Positions 1 through 7,457 of a DNA stretch of 64,000 nt are shown here, in pieces. The notes under the pieces were generated by a model. The model searched no databases and was not told the origin of the DNA. It worked only from the letters and a program-made list of their open reading frames with translations. The stretch's first letter is position 1. Every line of letters begins with the position of its first letter. Location of the stretch: positions 60,001 to 124,000 of the forward strand of contig JAQGDQ010000189.1 of NCBI GenBank assembly GCA_030141605.1. Reading direction: 5' to 3'. A program made the translations under genes and the position numbers. Source of the stretch: Tubiluchus corallicola (Eukaryota; Priapulida; Priapulimorpha; Priapulimorphida; Tubiluchidae).

Positions 1-123
1 CTGGGCGAAAGTAAGGTGAAGTGGCAAGTTATAAATATGATAGTTCCCGTTTTAGTAATAATTGCAGCGGGACTTATTTTTAATTTTATAAGGAAAAGTC
101 GCTATGCACGCCGAAGCGTTTAG
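1..123 (+). CDS. gldG: GldG-like gliding/ABC-transport protein, C-terminal end only
   Basis: The frame is open from the window edge and ends in TAG after 40 codons. The peptide has one hydrophobic membrane segment (about residues 14-30) followed by a short, strongly basic tail (RKSRYARRSV). That layout is what I know from the extreme C-terminus of GldG, the auxiliary component of the GldFG ABC transporter tied to gliding and type IX secretion in Bacteroidota. gldF-gldG directly before dnaN is a common gene order in that phylum. With so little sequence, any protein with a C-terminal anchor could look similar, so the name rests mainly on context. Confidence 0.55.
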   Translation: MGESKVKWQVINMIVPVLVIIAAGLIFNFIRKSRYARRSV

Positions 124-155
124 CTAAAAAGGTTAAATTTATAATGAGAGATCCC

Positions 156-288
156 TGCAATGTTTATTTTTATTAATATTTTCTTTTTGCAATTTTCTTC
201 AAAACCCTTATTTGTGCCAACTAAGGAGTGACTTATCATTAAATCTCCCCGATTTGGGCCAAAATATTTCGTTTTGTAGAGGTTTTAA
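156..288. repeat. Dispersed intergenic element, copy 1 (degenerate)
   Basis: This AT-rich stretch in the gap between gldG and dnaN has the shared core (TTTTTATTAATATTTTC, then TTCAAAACCC) and the distal block (CCAAAATATTTCGTTTTG). Both also occur in copies near 11.2, 23.3, 34.5 and 37.3 kb. It runs opposite to dnaN, unlike most other copies. The rest of the 124-449 gap is AT-rich; I see no convincing promoter box or small gene in it. Confidence 0.45.
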
Positions 289-449
289 TGAGTAATAAAT
301 TAACTGATTATTTGTATATTCGTGGGTGTTTATCCAGCAATTATATTACGGTTGGTGTGTTGTAGTGTTTGGAGTGATAAATATTATATATTAATTAACA
401 TAATGAAGTTGATGTGTTTAACATAACTTTCATTAAAAAAACTAAACAA

Positions 450-1577
450 ATGAAGTTTGTTGTTTCCAGTACAGAATTGATGAGTCACCTTAGCGCAGTG
501 AGTAAGGTGATAAATAGTAAAAATGCATTGCCAATTCTTGACAACTTCTTATTTACTCTTGAGGGGACTACACTTTCTGTGGTGGCATCCGATCTTGAGA
601 CGACATTGAGTGCCTCTTTTGAATTGGATTCAGTAGAGGGGGAGGGGTGCATAGCTATTCCTGCCAGGAGGCTACTTGATACGTTAAGGGAGTTTCCAGA
701 ACAACCTCTCACATTTGATATTAATGTTAATACTTTAGCCGTGGATATATTGACAGAGAACGGGAAGTTTTCTGCGGTAGGGCAAGAAGGGGACGACTTT
801 CCACAGTTTCCGAAGCAAAAAAGTGATAGCAGCAGTATAAAGACGGAGTATGATATATTGTTGAGAGGTATAGGCAAGACTCTGTTTGCGGTAGCGGAAG
901 ATGAGCTTCGTCCCATAATGAACGGCATTTTTATAGATCTGACTACGGATAGTATGACCTTTGTTGCATCTGATGCACACAAGCTTGTTCGTTATCAAAA
1001 TAACAAAGCCAAGCCGGGATTGGACAATTCGTTTGTGTTGCCTAAAAAGCCGGCATCACTGTTTAAAAACCTGCCTGTGCCGGAGAATGTTGATGTAGAG
1101 ATTGCATTCGACGGGGAGAATGCGTTTTTCACATTGCCGGGGTATAAGGTTGTTTGTCGGCTTATTGAAGGCAAGTATCCGGCATATAATTCGGTGATAC
1201 CTCAAAACAATTCTAACAAAATGGTAGTTAGTAGGGTTGAGTTTTATAATACGCTGAGGAGAGTTTCTGTTTTTTCAAATCAGTCGAGCAATCTTGTGAG
1301 TCTTGAGTTATCTTCAGACGAGCTGGTTGTTTCTGCACAGGATGTTGATTTTGCAACCTCTGCAGTAGAGCGAATTAAATGCCAGTATGAAGGGACAGAA
1401 ATGAGGATAGGGTTTAAGTCTACCTTTCTTGCAGAGATTGTGTCTAATATTTCATCAGAAGAGGTAGAGATTGCACTCTCTGATCCTGGAAGGGCAGGAA
1501 CAATAATACCTGTAGATAACGATTTTGAAGATGAGGATGTTTTAATGTTGTTGATACCTATGAAGACCGTTGAGTGA
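450..1577 (+). CDS. dnaN: DNA polymerase III sliding clamp, beta subunit
   Basis: This is the ring-shaped processivity clamp that tethers DNA polymerase III and other replication and repair enzymes to DNA. It has 375 residues, the usual length, in three similar clamp folds (about 1-120, 125-245 and 250-375). Typical motifs are the N-terminal MKFVVSSTELMSHLSAVSKV, the LPILDNFLF strand, and a C-terminal hydrophobic end (VLMLLIPMKTVE) resembling the usual MP(M/V)R terminus. The frame is open to an ATG at 414, but family alignments begin at the ATG at 450, so I place the start there. No Shine-Dalgarno sequence is visible, which is normal for Bacteroidota. Confidence 0.96.
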   Translation: MKFVVSSTELMSHLSAVSKVINSKNALPILDNFLFTLEGTTLSVVASDLETTLSASFELDSVEGEGCIAIPARRLLDTLREFPEQPLTFDINVNTLAVDILTENGKFSAVGQEGDDFPQFPKQKSDSSSIKTEYDILLRGIGKTLFAVAEDELRPIMNGIFIDLTTDSMTFVASDAHKLVRYQNNKAKPGLDNSFVLPKKPASLFKNLPVPENVDVEIAFDGENAFFTLPGYKVVCRLIEGKYPAYNSVIPQNNSNKMVVSRVEFYNTLRRVSVFSNQSSNLVSLELSSDELVVSAQDVDFATSAVERIKCQYEGTEMRIGFKSTFLAEIVSNISSEEVEIALSDPGRAGTIIPVDNDFEDEDVLMLLIPMKTVE

Positions 1578-1699
1578 GTTAAAGCTGTTTAAAGGTTTAA
1601 ATAGCTGATAGGGCATTGGCGGTAAAGTTTAGTATTGGTGCCAGGCTGATATTTTGCAGATATAGGCACGGCTTTCACAGACACTAAAAATATGAGCAT

Positions 1700-2509
1700 A
1701 TGCAATTGAATCTTAAAAAGCCACTGGTGTTCCTTGATCTGGAAACCACAGGAATAAATATAGTAACAGATAGAGTGGTAGAGATAGCTCTACTGAAGGT
1801 TGGTAGCAATGGAGAGGAGGAGGAGAAAGTTATGCGTATCAATCCTGAGATGCCAATACCCCAGGAGGCTTCACAGATACATGGTATTACCGATGAAGAT
1901 GTCAAGGAGTGTCATACTTTTAAACAGGTTGCTAAGCAGATAGCAGGGTTTATTGAAGGTGCAGATTTGGCTGGTTTTAATTCCAATAGGTTTGATATAC
2001 CACTGCTTTCAGAGGAGTTTTTGAGGGTGGGACTGGATGTTGATCTAAAGAGAAAAAGGTTTATTGATGTGCAAACAATTTTCCATAAGATGGAGAGAAG
2101 AACTCTGTCTGCTGCATATAAGTTTTATTGTGGGCAGGAGCTGGAAGAGGCACATAGTGCCAAGGCGGACACCAGAGCCACGTATGAGGTTTTAAAAGCA
2201 CAGCTGGACAGGTACGAGGGTGTTGAGGTGGAAGAGAATAAAAAAAGAGAGGTGCCTGTTGTTAACGATGTGGAAGCTCTGTCCAAGTTTTCTTCCCACA
2301 ATAGGAATGTTGATTTTGCAGGTAGAATCATTTATAATGATGACGGGGTTGAGGTGTTTAATTTTGGGAAATACAAGGGGAAACCTGTAGAGGAGGTGCT
2401 TAAAGAGGATTTTGGGTACTACGGCTGGATGCTTAATAATGAGTTTCCTTTGTACACAAAGAAGGTGCTTACCTCCATTAAGCTCAGAGCATTTCATAAG
2501 GAGGCGTAG
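1700..2509 (+). CDS. DnaQ-family 3'-5' exonuclease with ExoX-like C-terminal domain
   Basis: This is a DEDDh exonuclease of the DNA polymerase III epsilon type. Catalytic acids are visible in ExoI (FLDLETTGI, D13 and E15), ExoII (GFNSNRFDIPLL, D99) and ExoIII (AHSAKADTRAT, H152 and D157). After a linker, residues about 210-265 carry the FGKYKGKPVEEVL...YYGWML pattern of the ExoX-like C-terminal module. It follows dnaN by about 120 bp in the same direction, a frequent arrangement in Bacteroidota. It may proofread or act in repair; separate C-family polymerases often carry their own PHP domain, so which role applies is open. Confidence 0.9.
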   Translation: MQLNLKKPLVFLDLETTGINIVTDRVVEIALLKVGSNGEEEEKVMRINPEMPIPQEASQIHGITDEDVKECHTFKQVAKQIAGFIEGADLAGFNSNRFDIPLLSEEFLRVGLDVDLKRKRFIDVQTIFHKMERRTLSAAYKFYCGQELEEAHSAKADTRATYEVLKAQLDRYEGVEVEENKKREVPVVNDVEALSKFSSHNRNVDFAGRIIYNDDGVEVFNFGKYKGKPVEEVLKEDFGYYGWMLNNEFPLYTKKVLTSIKLRAFHKEA

Positions 2510-2563
2510 CTTCCTGCTTACTTTTTCAAATGTGCTGAGAGAGCTTGGATATAGTTTATAGTA

Positions 2564-3172
2564 ATGAAGGTAATATGTATAGGCAGAAATTTTGCAGAGC
2601 ATGCAAAGGAGCTTAATAACAGGGTTACAAGTGAACCTGTTTTTTTCATGAAACCGGATTCCTCCCTGTTGATTAATAATTTTCCTTTTTATATCCCTGA
2701 TTTTTCGAATGAGATACATTATGAGGTAGAGCTGATATTGAAGGTTAGTCGCCTCGGAAAAAATATAGATAAGAGGTTTGCCCATCGTTATTATGACAAG
2801 ATAGGCTTGGGTGTGGATTTTACCGCAAGGGATGTGCAGCGAGTCTGCAAAGAGAAGGGGCTACCTTGGGAAAAGGCAAAAGGGTTTGACGCATCGGCAG
2901 TAGTAGGCAAGTTTGTGCCTAAAGAGAAATTTAAAAGCTCCTCAATTAGTTTTTCTCTATTAAAAAACGGAGAGAGGGTTCAATCCGGCAATTCATCGGA
3001 TATGATCTTCTCATTTGATGAGATTATAGCTTATGTGTCTAAGTTTCTTACTTTGAAGATAGGAGATCTCATATACACAGGAACCCCTGCAGGAGTTGGG
3101 AAGGTGTCGATAGGCGATCAGCTAAAAGGGTATATTGGTGATGAGTTGTTTTTTGACTTTTTAATAAAATAA
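2564..3172 (+). CDS. Fumarylacetoacetate hydrolase (FAH) family protein
   Basis: A 202-residue FAH-fold enzyme of the short YcgM/FAHD1-like group, which act as acylpyruvate or oxaloacetate hydrolases, decarboxylases or isomerases. The metal ligands are recognisable: E54 and E56 in HYEVELILKV and D85 in GLGVDFTARD. So are the KAKGFD loop (about 104-109) and the GTPAGVG strand near the C-terminus. It follows the exonuclease by 54 bp on the same strand and may be co-transcribed. The real substrate cannot be read from sequence; oxaloacetate tautomer or decarboxylase activity is a reasonable guess for the family. Confidence 0.88.
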   Translation: MKVICIGRNFAEHAKELNNRVTSEPVFFMKPDSSLLINNFPFYIPDFSNEIHYEVELILKVSRLGKNIDKRFAHRYYDKIGLGVDFTARDVQRVCKEKGLPWEKAKGFDASAVVGKFVPKEKFKSSSISFSLLKNGERVQSGNSSDMIFSFDEIIAYVSKFLTLKIGDLIYTGTPAGVGKVSIGDQLKGYIGDELFFDFLIK

Positions 3173-3267
3173 GCAGGTGTCATAAATTAACTTATATAGG
3201 TTAGGCAACAAACAGACGATTTCGTATAACTATAATAGACTATTTTAAATAACCTAATAAAGAAGGA

Positions 3268-3704
3268 ATGAGAATTTTATTAATACTCACGGCCCTTTTG
3301 CTAAGCTTCAATATTGAGATTCAGGGTAAAACGGAGGGTAAAACGGAGAAAGGTCAGGATGGTAATGGTATGAAAACCATGCCATTTCATTTAAGTTTTG
3401 TAACGCCGATAGGGACCAATGGAATGGAGTCATGGAACACCATTAATAATATATCGGTTAACCTGCTTGGAGGGTATTCAGGAGGGCTGGATGGAGTTGA
3501 GTTTGCCGGGCTTTTTAATGTGCTTAATAGCGATGTGAAGGGAGCACAGTTTGCCGGGTTCGCAAATTGTAGTAAAGACTATTTTGAAGGCGCGCAGTTT
3601 GCCGGATTTGCAAATAGTGTAATAAAGGATATTAAAGGCGTGCAGTTTGCTGGATTTGCAAATTGTGCAGTAGGCATAGAAATGTTGCAGATATTGTATT
3701 GAAT
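3268..3704 (+). pseudogene. Surface-repeat protein (LA_2272-like), 3' end lost to insertion sequences
   Basis: An N-terminal signal peptide (MRILLILTALLLSFNIEIQG) is followed from about residue 75 by units of roughly 23 residues centred on (V/A)QFAGFAN, at least four of them. This matches the LA_2272-type surface repeat found in outer-surface proteins of Bacteroidota and Leptospira. The repeat breaks off around position 3,675, where the DNA turns into the decayed end of an ISAon1-type transposase read from the other strand. The frame then runs to a chance stop at 3,700-3,702. I could not find the missing C-terminal part anywhere in the window. The function of the family is unknown. Confidence 0.75.
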
Positions 3705-3801
3705 GATTTAAAGACACTGTTTCACAAAGTGTGTAAACTAAAAAAATGCGACACTGTTTCACAAAGTGTGTAAACTAAAAAAATGCCGAGGGTTTGGCTA
3801 T

Positions 3802-4998
3802 TTATAGCTGGACCCTTTTTTCAAATATAACTAAGAACTGATTCAAGACAATGCCCCAGTTTCTGATTGGCATTGACCATTTTTTAGTTGCTTCTCTGGT
3901 TGCCAAAAATACAGATTTCATTACAGCCTGGTCTGACGGGAATGAAAGTTTGTTTTTTGTGTATTTTCTGATTTTTCCGTTGAGATTCTCAATCAGGTTG
4001 GTTGTATAAATTATCTTTCTGATTTCCAGCGGAAACTCAAAGAATACTGTTAGGTCTTCCCAGTTGTCTCGCCAGCTTTTAATTGCGTAAGAGTATTTAT
4101 CCTCCCAAGCTGATGCAAAATCTTCTAAAGCTGCTTTTGCAGCCTCTTTTGTAGGGGCGTTATAGATTTGCTTCATATCTTTTGTAAATGCCTTTTTATC
4201 TTTCCAAACCACGTATCTGCTTGCGTTACGGATTTGATGAACAACACATATTTGTGTTTTAGATTCAGGGAAAACAGTTCGGATAGTATCTGTAAAGCCA
4301 TTCAAGTTATCTGTTGCCGTAATCAGGATATCGTTAACTCCACGGGCTTTTATATCGGTAAGTACATTCATCCAAAAGGCAGCGGACTCACTCTTGCCCA
4401 ACCATAAGCCAAGAACCTCTTTTTTCCCATCTCTGCGAAGTCCTACGGCAATGTAAACGGTTTTGTTGACGACCTTAGAGTTCTCCCGCACTTTAAATAC
4501 AATGCCATCCATCCAAACAATTAGGTATACAATTTCCAGAGGTCGGTTCTGCCACGCTACAATGTCGTTGGTGACTGAATCGGTAATCCTTGATATGGTG
4601 GATGTGGAAACTTCAAAACCGTATAGCTCCCGAATTTGCTCTTCAATATCGCTATTACTCATTCTTTTAGCATAAAACGAAACAATGATATTCTCTAAGC
4701 CATCGACCATGTTCCCTCCTTTGGGTACAATCATCGGATTAAACGAAGCATCACGGTCTCGGGGAACCTGAATGTTGGATTCTCCCAGAGTGGTTCGGAC
4801 TCTCTTCTCTGAATAGCCATTGCGGGCATTCTGATTATCCGATTTTTGATTCTTATCATAGCCTAAATGACCATCGAGTTCTCCTTCAAGCATCTTTTCA
4901 ATGCCTCGTTTTTGGAGCTCTTGTAAAAAACCATTGAGCTCTTCCCCTGAATTAAACTGTTCAAGGAAATCATCATTTAATAAATCTTCTTTTTTCAT
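3802..4998 (-). CDS. IS256-family (mutator-type) transposase, copy 1
   Basis: A 398-residue DDE transposase of the IS256/MULE group. The N-terminus carries [19 protein letters not shown] and the GELDGHLGY motif. The catalytic aspartates sit in VWMDGIVFK and ATDNLNGF, and the glutamate in [17 protein letters not shown]. Length and motifs are complete, so it is probably active. It differs from the second copy (16,891-18,087) at about seven residues, for example KRMSN versus KGMSN and EIRKI versus EIIKI, so the two are not from one very recent event. It sits inside an older ISAon1-type transposase. Confidence 0.95.
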   Translation of the reverse strand: MKKEDLLNDDFLEQFNSGEELNGFLQELQKRGIEKMLEGELDGHLGYDKNQKSDNQNARNGYSEKRVRTTLGESNIQVPRDRDASFNPMIVPKGGNMVDGLENIIVSFYAKRMSNSDIEEQIRELYGFEVSTSTISRITDSVTNDIVAWQNRPLEIVYLIVWMDGIVFKVRENSKVVNKTVYIAVGLRRDGKKEVLGLWLGKSESAAFWMNVLTDIKARGVNDILITATDNLNGFTDTIRTVFPESKTQICVVHQIRNASRYVVWKDKKAFTKDMKQIYNAPTKEAAKAALEDFASAWEDKYSYAIKSWRDNWEDLTVFFEFPLEIRKIIYTTNLIENLNGKIRKYTKNKLSFPSDQAVMKSVFLATREATKKWSMPIRNWGIVLNQFLVIFEKRVQL

Positions 4999-5027
4999 TA
5001 CTGTCTAAAGTTTTAAAATTAAACAAA

Positions 5028-5059
5028 AAAATGCCGAGGGTTGCAACCCTCGGCATTTT
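5028..5059. terminator. Perfect hairpin at the upstream end of the IS256 element
   Basis: AAAATGCCGAGGG and CCCTCGGCATTTT form a perfect stem around TTGCAA, just upstream of the transposase start. The same hairpin is in the second copy (18,117-18,148). It looks like a terminator that shields the transposase from outside transcription, a common arrangement in insertion sequences. Confidence 0.65.
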
Positions 5060-5087
5060 CTATTTACACAGTTTATGAGATAGTGCT

Positions 5088-5854
5088 GATTTAAAACCTG
5101 AATCGGTAACATCATCGAACCATTTAGCCATTTTACTATAAGCTACATTTTTATCTGTATTCTTCGAAAATATAATTCTAAGTGAATGTGTAAGAGAATA
5201 TGCTTGTTTTATATCTGGATATAGCTCGAATAATAAAGCAGCCCTTTTTTTCTGTTTATCAGTCCATTTGTCACCAGATTTAAATAGTAAATACCTACTA
5301 CGGGCAAGTAACTGCTTTTTTGTATCCCCATTACTCAATATTTTAGGAATATATTTTTGCTTGTCAGCTTTTGCATTTTCAATAGCATTAGTTTCTTCAT
5401 TTAAAGCATCCCAACGATGAGCTATACGCATCTCTTGCAAAGCATCATATGCTAATTTTTGAACATGAAAACGGTCTATCACACGTTTGGCCTTTGGAAA
5501 ACAAGTTCGTATTATTTTACGCATAGAACTTGCCATATCCAAGCTAACTTCTTCTACGCAGTCTCTTTTCTCTTCTGGGATCTTATTTAAAACTTCAATT
5601 ACTTTCTCAGCTGTTGTTCCTTCTACCATCGCAAGCAAAGAACCTTTTTTTCCTTTTCCGGCTTTATTCGTTACAACTGTATAAAGTTCTCCATTAGTTA
5701 AAACTGTTTCATCAATGCTTAATTGAGAGCCGATATTATCAGCAAATAAAATCCAATCTTTGGCATGTGATTTTTGTTCCCAAGCTTGATATTTAGATGA
5801 TCTTTATACTGCCTGCCAAAATAAGTGCCATTAATATGATAATGTTTCGCTAAA
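5088..5854 (-). pseudogene. ISAon1-type transposase, main ORF, frameshifted and truncated
   Basis: Translation in two frames gives a typical ISL3-like ISAon1 transposase: SSNSLAKHYHINGTYFGRQY and KDHL in one frame, then KYQAWEQKSHAKDWILFADN and onward in the next. It continues through SIDETVLTNGELYTVVTNKA, VSLDMASSMRKIIRTCFPKA and DRFHVQKLA. The frame breaks near 5,798-5,806, probably by loss of 4 bp. The 3' part is cut by the IS256 insertion and then by truncation near 3,680. The longest intact stretch is 5,060-5,638, whose last eight codons are inside IS256. This copy cannot be functional. Confidence 0.85.
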
Positions 5855-5857
5855 CTA

Positions 5858-6226
5858 TTAGAACTTATTGGGTAAGTATCCAAATAATCCTTTTAAAAAA
5901 TCAGCAAACTCTTTCGAGTAGCTGCTACCACCTGCTGCTAAATCCCAACTTCGACTATATATTTTCCCTGTTTCTTTGTCTTGCCATTTTCTACGGCGAA
6001 CTATCAAATAGACACTCTTTCTGCGTAAGGGAAAATCCTGAACTTTTATTGCTTCATCAAAACCATAAGATATCAATGATTTGTCTTTATGTTCTGGTGG
6101 AACTATTTTTTTCTTATCAAGATATAAATTCAATTCTTTGACATTGGTTTCATTTATTGAAACTAAGTCAAAATATTCAAATAATTCTTCTGGAAGTAAG
6201 TGACGCAATAAGATTTCTGTTTTCAT
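5858..6226 (-). CDS. ISAon1-type transposase N-terminal ORF (ORFA)
   Basis: A 122-residue protein typical of the short first ORF of ISAon1 elements. It starts MKTEILLRHLLPEELFEYFD, has the Y-x-I-V-R-R-R-K-W strand, and ends in FADFLKGLFGYLPNKF. The main transposase frame begins at the very end of this ORF, overlapping in another frame, so the family may join the two by ribosomal frameshifting; I infer this from the overlap only. The ORF itself is intact, but its partner is broken, so the element is dead. Confidence 0.8.
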   Translation of the reverse strand: MKTEILLRHLLPEELFEYFDLVSINETNVKELNLYLDKKKIVPPEHKDKSLISYGFDEAIKVQDFPLRRKSVYLIVRRRKWQDKETGKIYSRSWDLAAGGSSYSKEFADFLKGLFGYLPNKF

Positions 6227-6432
6227 CGTGGTAAGATAAAATAATACTTCTTATTTTACCAACCTTAATTTTGAACTGATCCTGTAAATGGCTTTGATGA
6301 AAAATTACGCTGTGAGCTTTGCTGTCTTCTCAACCCCCGCCTTTCGATAGAAGGCTAAGACAACAGTGAGAATATTTTTCGCTCCGCCTTTTGCTGTTTT
6401 TCTATCAAAAATCTTTAGTGGGGAGCGACTAT

Positions 6433-7356
6433 TTAGTTGTTCTCTATCTTGCCTTTCAGCGATTGAAACCCTTCGCCAAGTATTTCACTTGCATCCATAA
6501 TTGTGATAAAAGCATCCGGGTCGATAGAGTGGATATACTGTTCAATTATAGCAACCTCTCTGCGGCTTACTACTGTAAATATTATGTTTTTATCTTCATT
6601 GGTATACATACCTTTTCCTTTAAGGCATGTTCCCCCCCTGCCTATGTCTACTAGTAATTTTTCCCGGACCTCTTCATATTTTTCAGATATAATAAAGAGG
6701 GCTTTATTGTATCTTGCTCCTTCTATAAGCATGTCAATAGCCCTGCCTGCAATGAATATTGTTATTAGGCTGTATAGCGGTATTTTCCAGTCACTGAAAA
6801 CTATCAAGGCTAGCATAACAATAGTTGTATCCACCCATATCAGCGTTTGTCCGATCGGTATATTAATGTGCCTGGAAAGTATCGTGGCAATAATATCGCT
6901 TCCCCCTGATGTAGCTTTTGATTTAAAGATCATCCCAAGCCCTGTACCCGATAGTACCCCCCCGAAAATACACGAAAGGAGGGTGTCATCCACCAGTGGG
7001 GCATCCCCAACTTCGCGGGCCCAAGTAATACCGTCCATAAACAGGGATGAAATTACAAATCCGTAAACTGTCTTCACTCCAAATTTCGGTCCCAGCACCC
7101 TTACACCAATGTAGGTGAGGGGAATATTTATTATAAGTCCAAACATTCCAACTGGGAAGCCATCAGTGAACAGAGGCATGCCCTTTGTGAGATAGTGTAC
7201 AATAATGCCGACACCATAAATGCCACCGGGGACAATTTTATGAGGTGTAATAAAGAATACGTACCCTGTAACCAATATAAGTGAGCCTATCGTTATCAGA
7301 GTATAGTCTATAAACCACTGTCGTGAAAAGATTTTATCTTTAGGTAAGAAAGCCAT
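6433..7356 (-). CDS. YitT family membrane protein (DUF161/DUF2179)
   Basis: 307 residues. The N-terminal two thirds contain about five or six membrane segments (for example ITIGSLILVTGYVFFI and TIVMLALIVFS), with the family patterns TPHKIVPGGIYGVGI and SKATSGGSDIIA. The C-terminal third (about 220-295) is the soluble DUF2179 domain (YTNEDKNIIFTVVSRREVAI). The role of YitT proteins is not established; they are inner-membrane proteins seen in many Firmicutes and Bacteroidota. The 6,227-6,432 stretch downstream holds the presumed edge of the ISAon1 element. Confidence 0.9.
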   Translation of the reverse strand: MAFLPKDKIFSRQWFIDYTLITIGSLILVTGYVFFITPHKIVPGGIYGVGIIVHYLTKGMPLFTDGFPVGMFGLIINIPLTYIGVRVLGPKFGVKTVYGFVISSLFMDGITWAREVGDAPLVDDTLLSCIFGGVLSGTGLGMIFKSKATSGGSDIIATILSRHINIPIGQTLIWVDTTIVMLALIVFSDWKIPLYSLITIFIAGRAIDMLIEGARYNKALFIISEKYEEVREKLLVDIGRGGTCLKGKGMYTNEDKNIIFTVVSRREVAIIEQYIHSIDPDAFITIMDASEILGEGFQSLKGKIENN

Positions 7357-7457
7357 GGGTTCGAAGGTATTTAATTATTGTGATAAACCTTTTATAAAAT
7401 TCATCATATCTACTAAGTGTTTTGCATTATACAAGTCTCATAGTATGAGTTTTCATT

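Larger units (their letters stand above)
3713..5087 (-). mobile_element. IS256-family insertion sequence, copy 1, with a duplicated left end
   Basis: The element proper is 3,750-5,087 (1,338 bp, same length as the 16.8-kb copy). The left end begins GACACTGTTTCAC; the right end read inward is AGCACTATCTCAT, giving imperfect terminal inverted repeats. An 8-bp target duplication GATTTAAA lies at 3,705-3,712 and 5,088-5,095. Between the left duplication and the element sits an extra tandem copy of the first 37 bp of the left end (3,713-3,749). So the target duplication encloses an element with two left ends. Confidence 0.9.
3680..6300 (-). mobile_element. Decayed ISAon1-type (ISL3-like) element, split by an IS256-family element
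   Basis: The left stub (about 3,680-3,712) continues the transposase reading frame SGFKS-FNTISAT across the IS256 insertion. The main part lies at 5,088-6,226 (ORFB pseudogene plus ORFA). The element lacks its 3' end where it meets the surface-repeat gene. I could not define its terminal inverted repeats; the right limit near 6,300 is a guess based on where ORFA upstream sequence ends. Confidence 0.6.

Noticed and set aside
485-982. 165-codon minus-strand frame opposite dnaN, and similar frames opposite rnf, ribE, guaB and others
   Set aside because: They overlap strongly supported genes and match no family; they are antisense shadows.
3713-3786. Two direct repeats ahead of IS256 copy 1 read as a CRISPR-like or regulatory repeat
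   Set aside because: They are two copies of the IS left end enclosed by the target duplication.
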